Shown here: piece by piece, positions 26,106-34,588 of the stretch
Layout of the letters: every line of letters begins with the position of its first letter
Position numbering within the stretch: the first letter of the stretch is position 1
NCBI RefSeq assembly: GCF_004403395.1
Contig: NZ_SOGN01000063.1
Span: 19,902-83,901, forward strand
Length of the DNA stretch: 64,000 nucleotides
Origin: Cryobacterium cheniae
GTDB taxonomy: Bacteria > Actinomycetota > Actinomycetes > Actinomycetales > Microbacteriaceae
Direction of reading: 5' to 3'
Program-made: the position numbers and the translations under genes
The notes under the pieces: generated by a model
Databases searched by the model: none
Seen by the model: the letters and a program-made list of their open reading frames with translations, nothing else
What the model was told of the DNA's origin: nothing

Positions 26106-27713
26106 TCACATCCGGAAGAGGCCGAAGGCGGTCTCGGGCAGGGGCGGCAGGGCGACGACGTCGAGGGCCAGGCCCAGCACGGTGCGGGTGTCGGCCGGGT
26201 CGATCACCCCGTCGTCCCAGAGCCGGGCGGTCGAATAGTAGGGGCTGCCCTGCCGCTCGTACTGGGCGGTGACGGGCGCGGTGACCTCGGCCTCGGCATC
26301 CGTCGACCAGGGCAGGCCGGCCTTCTCCCGCTGCTCGCGTTTGACGGTGGCGAGAACGGATGCGGCCTGCGGGCCGCCCATCACGGAGATGCGGCTGTTC
26401 GGCCACATCCAGAGGAAGCGCGGCGAGTAGGCGCGCCCGCACATCGAGTAGTTGCCGGCGCCGAAGGACCCGCCGATCACGACGGTGAGCTTGGGCACGC
26501 GGGCGGTGGCGACGGCGGTGACCATTTTCGCGCCGTGCTTGGCGATGCCGCCGGCCTCATAGTCGCGGCCGACCATGAAGCCGGAGATGTTCTGCAGGAA
26601 GATCAGCGGGATGCCGCGCTGGTCGCACAGCTCGATGAAATGCGCGCCCTTGAGGGCGGATTCGGAGAACAGCACGCCGTTGTTGGCGATGATGCCGACC
26701 GGGTGGCCGTGCAGGTGCGCGAAGCCGGTGACCAGCGTCGTGCCGTACTCCTGCTTGAACTCGTGGAACTCGCTGCCGTCGACCAGCCGCATGATCACCT
26801 CGTGCACGTCGTAGCGGCCCTGCGGGTCGGTGGGCACCGCGCCGTAGAGCTCGGCCGGGTCGGCGACCGGGTCGACGGCCGGCAGCCGCGGCCAGGCCGG
26901 CGGCGGGGGCGCCGGCAGGTAGCGCACGATGTCGCGCACGATCTGCAGGGCGTGCTCGTCGTCCTCCGCGAGGTGGTCGGTCACCCCGGAGGTGCGGGCG
27001 TGCAGGTCGCCGCCGCCGAGTTCCTCGGCCGTGACGATCTCCCCGATCGCGGCCTTCACCAGCGGCGGGCCGCCGAGGAAGATGGTGCCCTGGTTCCGCA
27101 CGATGACGGTCTCGTCGCTCATCGCCGGCACGTAGGCCCCGCCGGCGGTGCAGGAGCCCAGGACGGCCGCGATCTGCGGGATCTTGGCCGCCGACATCCG
27201 GGCCTGGTTGTAGAAGATGCGGCCGAAGTGGTCTTTGTCGGGGAACACCTCGTCCTGCAGCGGCAGGAACGCCCCGCCCGAGTCGACCAGGTAGACGCAC
27301 GGCAGCCGGTTCTCGAACGCGATCTCCTGGGCCCGGAGATGCTTCTTGACCGTCATCGGATAATACGTGCCGCCCTTGACGGTGGCGTCGTTGGAGATGA
27401 CGAGCACGTGGCGGCCGTGGATCAGCCCGATCCCGGCGATCAGGCCGGCCCCGGGGCTGTCGTCGCCGTAGAGGCCGGTGGCGGCCAGGGCCGCGATCTC
27501 GAGGAAGGGGCTGCCGGCATCCAGCAACCGGTCGATGCGTTCGCGCGGCAGCAGCTTGCCGCGGGCGAGGTGGCGCTGGCGGGAGGCGTCGGGACCGCCG
27601 AGGGCGACGACGGCGAGGCGGCGGTGCAGGTCGGCGACGAGCTCCCGGTGGGCTGCGGCGTTCGCGTCGAAGCCCGGACTGGTCGAGTCGATCAGACTCG
27701 CGAGTGTCTCCAT
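26106..27713 (-). CDS. accD1: Acyl-CoA carboxylase beta subunit (carboxyltransferase)
   Basis: The 535-residue protein has both crotonase-like halves: the CoA-binding half with [16 protein letters not shown] and [16 protein letters not shown], and the carboxybiotin half with [40 protein letters not shown] and [26 protein letters not shown]. That wording is characteristic of methylcrotonyl-CoA carboxylase beta chains rather than propionyl-CoA or acetyl-CoA ones. It is the first gene of the accD1-accA1-acd-maoC-citE operon, and the TetR regulator is divergent. The promoter region at 27714-27834 carries several small inverted repeats. Confidence 0.95.
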   Translation of the reverse strand: METLASLIDSTSPGFDANAAAHRELVADLHRRLAVVALGGPDASRQRHLARGKLLPRERIDRLLDAGSPFLEIAALAATGLYGDDSPGAGLIAGIGLIHGRHVLVISNDATVKGGTYYPMTVKKHLRAQEIAFENRLPCVYLVDSGGAFLPLQDEVFPDKDHFGRIFYNQARMSAAKIPQIAAVLGSCTAGGAYVPAMSDETVIVRNQGTIFLGGPPLVKAAIGEIVTAEELGGGDLHARTSGVTDHLAEDDEHALQIVRDIVRYLPAPPPPAWPRLPAVDPVADPAELYGAVPTDPQGRYDVHEVIMRLVDGSEFHEFKQEYGTTLVTGFAHLHGHPVGIIANNGVLFSESALKGAHFIELCDQRGIPLIFLQNISGFMVGRDYEAGGIAKHGAKMVTAVATARVPKLTVVIGGSFGAGNYSMCGRAYSPRFLWMWPNSRISVMGGPQAASVLATVKREQREKAGLPWSTDAEAEVTAPVTAQYERQGSPYYSTARLWDDGVIDPADTRTVLGLALDVVALPPLPETAFGLFRM

Positions 27714-27750
27714 CGACGACTTCCCGCTTTCCCGCTTGAGTGCTCAGCCG

Positions 27751-27786
27751 GTACAGTTAGCATGTACTAACCGAAATTCAGGTTAG
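27751..27786. promoter_or_regulatory. Probable TetR operator cluster between accD1 and tetR
   Basis: Three nested inverted repeats lie in this stretch: GTACA-N7-TGTAC (27751-27767), GTTAG-N6-CTAAC (27756-27771) and CTAACC-N8-GGTTAG (27767-27786). The sequence is far more AT-rich than its surroundings. Its position between divergent genes suits control of both operons by the adjacent TetR protein. Confidence 0.6.
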
Positions 27787-27834
27787 CGGTTCATAACTGG
27801 GTTGTCCAGACTTTCGGATGGGACGGGGCGCTTC

Positions 27835-28485
27835 ATGGCTGACCGAACTCCCCCGCCGGGTGCGCCTGTCGCGCCGACGCCGCGGAGCCTGGCCAAGGCC
27901 GACCGGCGGCAGGCGTTGCTGGGGGCCGCGGCGGCGCTATTCGCCCGGTCGGGGTATAACGGGGTCTCGATCGAGGACCTCGGCGCGGCCGTCGGCGTGA
28001 GCGGGCCGGCCGTCTACCGGCACTTCAGCGGCAAGTCGGCCGTGCTCGCCGCGCTGCTGGTGGAGGTCAGCGAGACGCTCGTGGCGGGCGGGCAGGCCGT
28101 GATCGAGGGCGCTCCGGATGCCGCGGGCGCACTCCGCGGGCTGGTGCGGTTCCACACGGACTTCGCCCTGTCGCATCCGAACGTCATCCGCGTGCAGGAC
28201 CGGGACCTGGACAGCCTCGCGGCACCGGACCGGCACCGGGTGCGCACCCTGCAGCGCACCTATGTGGAGCTGTGGGTGCGCGTGCTCGGGCAGGTGCACC
28301 CCGAGGTGGAGGCGCAACTGCTGCGCATCCGTGCCCAGGCGACGTTCGGACTGCTGAACTCGACCCCGCACACGCTGCCGGCGTCGTCGAGCGGCGCGGT
28401 GCGACCGCTGCTGGAGGAGATGGCGCTCGCGGCGCTCGGGGCGGGTTCAGAGGGAACGGGGATGGGTCGGGCGATGGCTCAGTAG
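27835..28485 (+). CDS. TetR-family transcriptional regulator of the leucine-degradation operon
   Basis: The 216-residue protein has an N-terminal TetR helix-turn-helix (ADRRQALLGAAAALFARSGYNGVSIEDLGAAVGVSGPAVYRHFSGKSAVLAALL) at about residues 22-75 and a C-terminal ligand domain. It is divergent from accD1 and faces a palindrome cluster. The mycobacterial counterpart (BkaR) represses the equivalent operon, so this protein probably represses accD1-citE and itself until an acyl-CoA intermediate binds. ATG at 27835 is chosen; a TTG 33 bases upstream is possible. Its stop overlaps the convergent fusion-protein gene by seven bases. Confidence 0.9.
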   Translation: MADRTPPPGAPVAPTPRSLAKADRRQALLGAAAALFARSGYNGVSIEDLGAAVGVSGPAVYRHFSGKSAVLAALLVEVSETLVAGGQAVIEGAPDAAGALRGLVRFHTDFALSHPNVIRVQDRDLDSLAAPDRHRVRTLQRTYVELWVRVLGQVHPEVEAQLLRIRAQATFGLLNSTPHTLPASSSGAVRPLLEEMALAALGAGSEGTGMGRAMAQ

Positions 28486-29141
28486 ACGGTGGTGCAGACG
28501 CAGAGCTCGTTGCCCTCGGGGTCGGCCAGCACCCACCACTCGGGGGCGTGCTCGTCGGTGAGGACGTCGCCCCCTGCGGCGATGATGTCCTGCACCCGGG
28601 ACTCGGCGTCGATGGTGGGCACGTACACGTCGAGGTGGATGCGGTTGCGCTCGGTGCGCACGATGTCCATGCTCTGGAACCAGATCCGCGGGCCCTGGCC
28701 GGATGGATCGACGAGTTCGGTCTCGCCCTCGCTGTCGACCTCCACATAGCCGAGGCCCACCCGCCAGAACGGCCGGATCGCCTCGGCGTCGGTGCAGTCG
28801 ATCGCCACGTCGTAGCGGGCCGGTTGCACCGGCGCACGGTCGGCGCCCTGCGCATCCGCCAGCTCCTGGATGCGCAGCGCGAGCCGAAGGTCGCGGTCGG
28901 TCACGCCGCCGGCATCGTGGGACGAGAGGCGGAAGCCGACCCGGCCGTAGCCGATCCGCACGTCGGGGTGGTGATTCATCGCATCCGCCGCCTCGGCCGC
29001 CTGGTCGACCAGGCGCACCGCCGACGCGAAATCCCGGGTCGTGAACGAGCCGTGCAGGGTGCCGTCGAGGTGCACGAAGGCGCCGCCGGCAAGCACGGAT
29101 TCGGTGTCGATCGGGGTGAGGAGGGTGCCGGGTGATTTCAT
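28479..29141 (-). CDS. Fusion of pterin-4a-carbinolamine-dehydratase-like and VOC (glyoxalase-like) domains
   Basis: The 220-residue protein has two parts. Residues about 30-95 follow the pterin dehydratase pattern: FTTRDFASAVRLVDQAAEAADAMNHHPDVRIGYGRVGFRLSSHDAGGVTDRD has the His-His and the late His/Asp positions in the expected order. Residues about 108-220 form a VOC/glyoxalase-like half ending in EWWVLADPEGNELCV. Fusions of this type occur in actinobacteria without a known function. It lies between the carboxylase block and the bkd operon but is transcribed convergently to tetR, so its link to leucine breakdown is positional only. Confidence 0.8.
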   Translation of the reverse strand: MKSPGTLLTPIDTESVLAGGAFVHLDGTLHGSFTTRDFASAVRLVDQAAEAADAMNHHPDVRIGYGRVGFRLSSHDAGGVTDRDLRLALRIQELADAQGADRAPVQPARYDVAIDCTDAEAIRPFWRVGLGYVEVDSEGETELVDPSGQGPRIWFQSMDIVRTERNRIHLDVYVPTIDAESRVQDIIAAGGDVLTDEHAPEWWVLADPEGNELCVCTTVY

Positions 29142-29205
29142 CCCCTCACTCTGCTGCGTGTCCGAAACGCCGTCAAGGCGCGCGCGGCAGTGGACTGGCG
29201 GCGGA

Positions 29206-30558
29206 CTAGAGGAGGGCGAGGGCGCGCGCCGGGTTGGCGAGGATGCCGGCGACGTCGGTCAGGAACCGGGCCGCCTGCTCGCCGTCGACGAGCCGGTGAT
29301 CGAAGGCGACGCTGAGGGTGACCACCTGCCGGAGTGCGATCTCGCCGCGATACTCCCACGGCCGCGGCGCGATCGCCCCCAGCGCGAGGATCACGGCCTC
29401 CCCCGGGGGCAGGATCGGCGTGCCCGCATCGATTCCGAAGGAGCCGATGTTGGTGATCGAGATCGTGCCGCCGCCGAGGGCGGCCGGGCTGGTCGCGCCC
29501 GCCCGCGCTGCACGGGTCAGCTCGGCGAGCGCCGCGGCGAGGTCGGCGAGGCCCAGCCGTTCGGCATCCGGGATGCCGGGCACGAGCAGCCCCCGCGGCG
29601 TGGCGGCGGCGATGCCGAGGTTCACGTAGTGGAACTGCACGATCTCTCCGGCCGCCTCGTCCCAGCGGGTGTTCACCTCGGGGGTGCGGGCGACGGCGAG
29701 GCAGAGCGCCTTCGCGACGACGGCCAGGATGCCGATGCGCGCGTCGGCGAACTCCCGGTCGCGTTTGAGCGCGTCGATCAGCTCGATCGTCGGCGTCACG
29801 TCCACGGTCAGGAACTCCGTGGCGTGCGGCGCGGTGAAGGCGCTTCGCACCATGGCGGCGGCGGTGTGCTTGCGCACGCTCCGGATCGGGCTGCGGGTCT
29901 CCCGTGGGCCGGTCACGGATGCCGGGGGCCGAGCGGCCGGTTCGACGCGCCCGGGGTCGGCACCGCGGTCGGCACCGGGGTCGGCACCGGGGGAAGCCGG
30001 GGCAGCGGACGCCGCGGAGGCCTCCACGTCCTCCCGGGTGATGAGGCCGGTCGGACCGGTCCCGGTCACCTCGGCCAGGGCGACACCCAGGGTGCGGGCC
30101 AGTGCGCGCACCGGCGGCGTGGATCGAGGCCGCTCCCCGGCTGCCGGGGCCGGGGCCGGGGCAATGACCCGGCTCAGCGCATCCGTCGCCCCCGCCCGGG
30201 CCCGTCGCTGCGGCCGTCCGCTCCGCTCGGCCGCGGCGCCGTACCCCACGAGCACGGCCTCCCGTTCCGGCTCGCGAGAAGGGGCAGCACCAACGGAGGG
30301 GGCAGCACCAGGGGCAGGGGCGTCGACCTCGAAGGAGACGATCGGGTCACCCACGCGCACGGTGGTGCCGGGCTGCTGGTGCAGTTCGGCGACCACACCC
30401 GCGAAGGGCGACGGCAGCTCCACGACCGCCTTGGCCGTCTCGACCTCGGCGATGAGCTGGTTGAGTGTCACCGTGTCGCCCGGCGCGACCCGCCAGGCCA
30501 CGATCTCCGATTCGGTCAGTCCCTCGCCAAGGTCGGGCAGTTTGAAGACCTTGATCAT
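29206..30558 (-). CDS. bkdC: Branched-chain keto acid dehydrogenase E2 (dihydrolipoamide acyltransferase)
   Basis: E2 is the core of the 2-oxo acid dehydrogenase complex. The 450-residue protein has a lipoyl domain with the lipoyl lysine K43 in ETAKAVVEL, a long Pro/Ala linker with GAD-PG repeats near residues 190-210, and a peripheral-subunit-binding domain (VRALARTLGVALAEVTGTGPTGLITREDV, near residues 145-175). The catalytic domain ends with DHRLVDGEQAARFL, which has the active His and Asp. One lipoyl domain only. ATG at 30558 overlaps the E1 beta stop (ATGA). No E3 gene is nearby, so lipoamide dehydrogenase must come from elsewhere. Confidence 0.93.
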   Translation of the reverse strand: MIKVFKLPDLGEGLTESEIVAWRVAPGDTVTLNQLIAEVETAKAVVELPSPFAGVVAELHQQPGTTVRVGDPIVSFEVDAPAPGAAPSVGAAPSREPEREAVLVGYGAAAERSGRPQRRARAGATDALSRVIAPAPAPAAGERPRSTPPVRALARTLGVALAEVTGTGPTGLITREDVEASAASAAPASPGADPGADRGADPGRVEPAARPPASVTGPRETRSPIRSVRKHTAAAMVRSAFTAPHATEFLTVDVTPTIELIDALKRDREFADARIGILAVVAKALCLAVARTPEVNTRWDEAAGEIVQFHYVNLGIAAATPRGLLVPGIPDAERLGLADLAAALAELTRAARAGATSPAALGGGTISITNIGSFGIDAGTPILPPGEAVILALGAIAPRPWEYRGEIALRQVVTLSVAFDHRLVDGEQAARFLTDVAGILANPARALALL

Positions 30559-31604
30559 CGTCGTCTCCCCAGCACGCGGTCGACGCCGTCGAGCATGCGG
30601 TCGAGGTCGGGCAGGTGGTGGCTCTCCAGCTTCGCCGGCGGGTAGGGGATGTCGAACCCGGTGACCCGCACCGGAGCGGCCTCGAGGTAGTCGAAACAGC
30701 GCTCGGTGACCTCGGCGATGATCTCGCCGCCCAGCCCGCCCGAGCGGGCGGCCTCGTGCGTCACCACGAGCCGACCGGTTTTCCGAACGGATGCCTCGAC
30801 GGTGCCGTAGTCGATGGGCGAGAGCGAGCGCAGGTCGATGACCTCGATCGAAATGCCCTCGTCGGCGGCGGCGAGCGCGGCATCCGTCGCCGTGGACACC
30901 AGCGCTCCGTAGGCGAGGAGCGTGACATCGGTGCCGGCGGCCACCACCCGGGCGCTCTCGAGCGCGGCGCCGGGCTGCGGGGACACCGGGCCGGCGACGT
31001 GGTACCGGCGCTTGGGCTCGAAGTAGAGCACCGGGTCGTCGGAGGCGATCGCCTTCTGGATCAGGCTGTAGGCGTCCTGCGGGTTGGAGACCGCGACCAC
31101 CCGGAGGCCCGACGTGTGCGTGAAGTAGGCCTCGGGCGATTCGGAGTGGTGTTCGGCGGCGCCGATGCCGCCGCCGAACGGCACCCGGATGGTGATGGGC
31201 ATGCGCACGGCCCCTTGGGTGCGGTAGTGGAACCGGGCCACCTGGCTGACGATCTGGTCGAAGCCGGGGAAGATGAAGCCGTCGAACTGGATCTCGCAGA
31301 CCGGGCGGTAGCCGCGGTAGGCGAGCCCCACGGCGGTGCCGATGATCGCGGACTCGGCCAGCGGGGTGTCGACGACCCGGTTGGGCCCGAACTCGGCGAG
31401 CAGGTCGCTGGTGACCCGGAACACTCCGCCGAGGGCGCCGATGTCTTCGCCGAGGAGCACCACCTTCGGATCGTCGAGCATCGCCTGCCGCAGCCCGGCG
31501 TTGATCGCCTTGGCCAGGGTCAGGGTCGTCGTCTCGGTGAGCGGCACGGGCGTGGCGCCGTTCGCGCTGGGAGCCGGGGAACTCCGGACGGTTTCGATGG
31601 TCAT
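30555..31604 (-). CDS. bkdB: Branched-chain keto acid dehydrogenase E1 beta subunit
   Basis: The 349-residue protein is the pyrimidine-binding half of the thiamine-diphosphate E1 heterotetramer. GEDIGALGGVFRVT has the Glu that activates the cofactor, and FGPNRVVDTPLAESAIIGTAVGLAYRGYRPVCEIQF and EHHSESPEAYF are typical of BCKDH/acetoin E1 beta. A 20-residue N-terminal extension precedes the domain. ATG at 31604 shares one base with the E1 alpha stop (TGATG), and the stop overlaps the E2 start by four. The order bkdA-bkdB-bkdC is that of the branched-chain operons of mycobacteria and Streptomyces. Confidence 0.95.
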   Translation of the reverse strand: MTIETVRSSPAPSANGATPVPLTETTTLTLAKAINAGLRQAMLDDPKVVLLGEDIGALGGVFRVTSDLLAEFGPNRVVDTPLAESAIIGTAVGLAYRGYRPVCEIQFDGFIFPGFDQIVSQVARFHYRTQGAVRMPITIRVPFGGGIGAAEHHSESPEAYFTHTSGLRVVAVSNPQDAYSLIQKAIASDDPVLYFEPKRRYHVAGPVSPQPGAALESARVVAAGTDVTLLAYGALVSTATDAALAAADEGISIEVIDLRSLSPIDYGTVEASVRKTGRLVVTHEAARSGGLGGEIIAEVTERCFDYLEAAPVRVTGFDIPYPPAKLESHHLPDLDRMLDGVDRVLGRRR

Positions 31605-32713
31605 CAGGCCTTTCCTCCGGTCAGGTCGTAGCTCGCCAGATAGGCCGCGTACTCCGCCCGTTGGCGGTCGACGCCGGCGTGCGGGGTGGCGTAGACGTTG
31701 GCGAGCACGGTCAACGGCTCCGGGTCCGGCAGGCCGATGCAGCCGGCGCGCAGCTCCGCGGCCGTGGCGTCGGCTCGGGCCTGCGCCTCGGACTCCAGCT
31801 CGGGCGTGAACAGGCCGAGGGAGTCGAGCAGCCGCCCCAGGCGCAGGATCGGGTCCTTCGTCGCCCACTCCTCGAGCTCGGCCGCCGGCCGGTAACGGGT
31901 GGGGTCGTCCGCCGTCGTGTGCGGGCCCATCCGGTAGGTGACGGCCTCGATGAAGGTGGGCCCTCCCCCGGTGCGGGCCCGGTGCAGGGCCTGCCGGGTC
32001 GCGGCCGTCACGGCCAGGATGTCGTTGCCGTCGATGCGGAGGCTGGGGATGCCGAACCCGGGGGCGCGGCCGGCGATGCTGGCCCGGGCCTGCAGCCCGA
32101 CCGGCTCGGAGATGGCCCAGTGGTTGTTCTGGCAGAAGAAGACCACCGGCGCCTGGAAGCTGGCCGCGAACACGAGCGCCTCGTTGACGTCGCCCTCGCT
32201 GGTCGCGCCGTCGCCGAAGTAGGCCACGGCCACCGAGTCCGCGCCGTCGAACCGGGCTCCCATCGCCCAGCCCGTGGCGTGCAGGGTCTGCGCCCCGATG
32301 ATGATGCTGGGCGTCGCCATCTTGTGCACCAGCGGGTCCCAGCCGGATTGCGCGGTGCCGCGCCACACCCGGAGGATGTCCGTGGGCGCCACGCCACGGC
32401 ACCAGGCGACCGCGTTCTCGCGGTAGCTGGAGAAGACGAAGTCGTCGGCGCGGAGAGCGCGGGCCGAGCCGATCTGCGCCGCCTCCTGACCGAGCAGCGG
32501 CGGCCAGAGTCCCAGCTCGCCCTGGCGCTGCAGCGCCGTGGCCTCGGCATCGATCCGGCGCACCACGACCATGTCCTGGTAGAGCGCCGCGAGGTCGGCC
32601 CCGGTCACATCCGCCACCCACGGATCGAGATCGGCGTCGGCCAGCCGCACCCCCTCGGGGCTCAGCAGCTGCAAAAGAACGTCGGGGGTCTCCCCGGTGT
32701 GGACAGTGTGCAT
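31604..32713 (-). CDS. bkdA: Branched-chain keto acid dehydrogenase E1 alpha subunit
   Basis: The 369-residue protein holds the thiamine-diphosphate motif GDGATSEGDVNEAL followed by CQNN about 28 residues after GDG. It also has FSSYRENAVAWCRGV and the phosphorylation-loop-like segment YRMGPHTTADDPTRY, which marks branched-chain rather than pyruvate enzymes. The ATG at 32713 has a GGGAG site seven bases upstream. The open frame upstream of it is not conserved. With BkdB and BkdC it would convert the keto acids of leucine, valine and isoleucine to acyl-CoAs. It is divergent from an Lrp regulator. Confidence 0.95.
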   Translation of the reverse strand: MHTVHTGETPDVLLQLLSPEGVRLADADLDPWVADVTGADLAALYQDMVVVRRIDAEATALQRQGELGLWPPLLGQEAAQIGSARALRADDFVFSSYRENAVAWCRGVAPTDILRVWRGTAQSGWDPLVHKMATPSIIIGAQTLHATGWAMGARFDGADSVAVAYFGDGATSEGDVNEALVFAASFQAPVVFFCQNNHWAISEPVGLQARASIAGRAPGFGIPSLRIDGNDILAVTAATRQALHRARTGGGPTFIEAVTYRMGPHTTADDPTRYRPAAELEEWATKDPILRLGRLLDSLGLFTPELESEAQARADATAAELRAGCIGLPDPEPLTVLANVYATPHAGVDRQRAEYAAYLASYDLTGGKA

Positions 32714-32844
32714 CAAACGCTCCCAGCGTCGTTGCCGAAGTTGTTGAGAGCGTACGATTCCGCGACACGCAGCACAACCATGACGAAGAATATTGAGCAT
32801 TTTGCCCTATTCATGGGGCACCCTGCATGCTACCGTCGGGCATT

Positions 32845-33378
32845 ATGCACAGTCTGGACAAAGTCGACCTGCAGTTGCTCAACGCCCTGTGCGCCGACCC
32901 GCGGAGCACGTTCGTCGCGCTCGCCCAGCAGCTGCACCTCTCCCGCAACACGGTTCAGGCGCGCATGGCCAGGCTCGAGGAATCGAACGCGTTCCTCTCC
33001 TTCGACCGCCGCATCAACCCGGTCGCACTGGGCTACCCGCTGACGGCCTTCATCGAGGTGCACGTGCAGCAGAAACGCCTCGCCCAGATCGTGGCCGAGC
33101 TCGCCCGCATCCCGGAGATCGTGCAGGCGCACGGCATGAGCGGGGCGACCGACATCCTGGTGCGCGTGGTGTGCGCGGATGCCGACGACCTGTTCCGCAT
33201 CGACGGCACCATCCTCGCCTGCGAGGGTGTGGATCGCACCGAGACGTCCCTGGCCATGGGCGAGCTGATCCCCTACCGGGTCACCCCCCTGCTGGAGCGC
33301 ACCGGGCGCCGGCAGGGCTCCGCCCCCGGCCTGTCCGACCCCGGCTCCTCCCCCTTCCCCGACGCGATGATCCCGTGA
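32845..33378 (+). CDS. Lrp/AsnC-family regulator (BkdR-like)
   Basis: The 177-residue protein has the Lrp helix-turn-helix (LDKVDLQLLNALCADPRSTFVALAQQLHLSRNTVQARMARLEE) and an alpha/beta RAM ligand domain with VRVVCADADDLF. It ends in a 25-residue Pro/Ser/Gly-rich tail. It is divergent from bkdABC across 131 bases that include an AT-rich stretch around 32780-32812, as BkdR is in other bacteria, so it probably senses branched-chain amino acids and controls bkd. I use the ATG at 32845; an in-frame ATG at 32827 exists. A TACCGT box eight bases upstream would give a one-base leader. Confidence 0.9.
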   Translation: MHSLDKVDLQLLNALCADPRSTFVALAQQLHLSRNTVQARMARLEESNAFLSFDRRINPVALGYPLTAFIEVHVQQKRLAQIVAELARIPEIVQAHGMSGATDILVRVVCADADDLFRIDGTILACEGVDRTETSLAMGELIPYRVTPLLERTGRRQGSAPGLSDPGSSPFPDAMIP

Positions 33379-33394
33379 TGCGGGCGGCCCGCCG

Positions 33395-34027
33395 ATGACC
33401 CCGCCGTCGTTGACGCCCCTGCCGATGTTCCCGCTGGGCTCGGTCCTGTTCCCCTATATGCCGCTGCAGCTGCGGGTGTTCGAGGACCGCTACCTGGTCA
33501 TGCTGTCGCGCATCCTCAAAGACGAGCCGGCCGAGTTCGGCGTGGTGCTGATCGAACGCGGCCAGGAGGTCGGCGGCGGCGAGCGGCGGTTCCGGTACGG
33601 GACCGTGGCCCAGATCACCGAGCTCGAGGCCTCCGAGGGCTTCATCGGGGTGACCGCCCAGGGAGAACGCCGGATCGAGGTCATCGACTGGCTGGCCGAA
33701 GACCCGCACCCCCAGGCCACGGTGCGCGACCTCGCCGTGCTCGACTGGGACGACGACCTGCTGCCGCTGCGGGAACGGGCCGAACAGGCGGTGCGACGGG
33801 CCCTGGCCCTGGCGAGCGAATTCGCCGACCAGCTCTGGCCGTCGACGGTGGAGCTGTCCCGGGATCCGACGGCGGCCGCCTGGCAGATCGCCGGCATCGC
33901 TCCACTGGGCCCACTGGACCAGATCGAACTGCTGCGGTCGACCTCGATGGAACGACTCCTGACCGCGGTGATCGATTACACCCAGGACGCCGTGGACTCC
34001 CTGAGCACACCCTGGCCCGAAGAATGA
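33395..34027 (+). CDS. LON peptidase N-terminal substrate-binding domain protein
   Basis: The 210-residue protein is a stand-alone LON N domain: PLPMFPLGSVLFPYMPLQLRVFEDRYLVML at the start and FGVVLIERGQEVGGGERRFRYGTVAQI are its signature. It has no ATPase or protease part, which is normal for this small actinobacterial family. A helical C-terminal half follows. The gene begins 16 bases after the Lrp stop and probably shares its transcript. Its role is unknown; it may bind unfolded proteins. Confidence 0.9.
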   Translation: MTPPSLTPLPMFPLGSVLFPYMPLQLRVFEDRYLVMLSRILKDEPAEFGVVLIERGQEVGGGERRFRYGTVAQITELEASEGFIGVTAQGERRIEVIDWLAEDPHPQATVRDLAVLDWDDDLLPLRERAEQAVRRALALASEFADQLWPSTVELSRDPTAAAWQIAGIAPLGPLDQIELLRSTSMERLLTAVIDYTQDAVDSLSTPWPEE

Positions 34028-34038
34028 CCCGAATCTAT

Positions 34039-34067
34039 TTGATAAATTTATTATATAGGTATATAAA
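34039..34067 (+). promoter_or_regulatory. Near-consensus promoter of the Ehr/Hyc-like operon
   Basis: TTGATA at 34039-34044 and TATAAA at 34062-34067 are separated by exactly 17 bases, a textbook housekeeping-sigma promoter. The surrounding 34035-34078 stretch is almost entirely A/T in an otherwise GC-rich window and contains the palindrome ATAAATTTAT (34042-34051). The transcript would start about 30 bases before the TTG of the small-subunit gene. Confidence 0.7.
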
Positions 34068-34102
34068 GAAGTAATGATGTTTCGTGTCCCCTGGAGCCTG
34101 AG

Positions 34103-34588
34103 TTGAGCGTCAAACGACTCACGAATCTCATCCGCACCAGTGGGCGCATCGCCGAACCGGCCCCGCCGGCCCCGGCCCTGCTCCCCGGCGCCGAGGTCTT
34201 CGGCGGCAGCGTGCAGGTGCGCTTCATCAACGCCGGCAGCTGCAACGACTGCGCGATGGAGGTGCAGAGCGCCTTCGGCCCGGTCTACGACGTCGAGCGC
34301 TATGGCATCCGTCTGGTCGCGTCCCCCCGTCACGCCGACGTGCTCGTGATCACGGGCGCCGTCACCCGCAACCTGATCGAACCGCTGCGCCGCACCATCG
34401 ACGCCACGCCGACCCCCCGCTTCGTGATCGCCGTCGGCGACTGCGCCATCACCGGCGGTGTCTTCGCCGGCGGCTACGGCGTCGCCGGGCCCGTGTCCGA
34501 CTTCGTGCACGTCGACCTGTCCGTGCCGGGCAACCCGCCCGAGCCGGCCGTCATCGTGGCGGCCCTGCGCCGGATGACCGGCCGATGA
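34103..34588 (+). CDS. Ehr/Hyc-like complex small subunit (NuoB/HycG family)
   Basis: The 161-residue protein is homologous to complex I NuoB and to the small subunit of group 4 hydrogenases, which carries the [4Fe-4S] cluster next to the active site. Cys47 and Cys50 (GSCNDC) and Cys114 (VGDCAITGG) are present. The fourth ligand, in the family motif VPGCPP, is Asn144 (VPGNPPEP; codon AAC at 34532-34534). The cluster may be three-ligated, use Asn, or be absent. Start is TTG at 34103 with GGAG six bases upstream. The stop overlaps the next gene by four bases. It opens a six-gene operon. Confidence 0.88.
   Translation: MSVKRLTNLIRTSGRIAEPAPPAPALLPGAEVFGGSVQVRFINAGSCNDCAMEVQSAFGPVYDVERYGIRLVASPRHADVLVITGAVTRNLIEPLRRTIDATPTPRFVIAVGDCAITGGVFAGGYGVAGPVSDFVHVDLSVPGNPPEPAVIVAALRRMTGR

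Noticed and set aside
29955..29998. GAD-PG repeat in the E2 gene as a mobile or regulatory repeat
   Set aside because: It encodes the flexible Pro/Ala linker expected between E2 domains.
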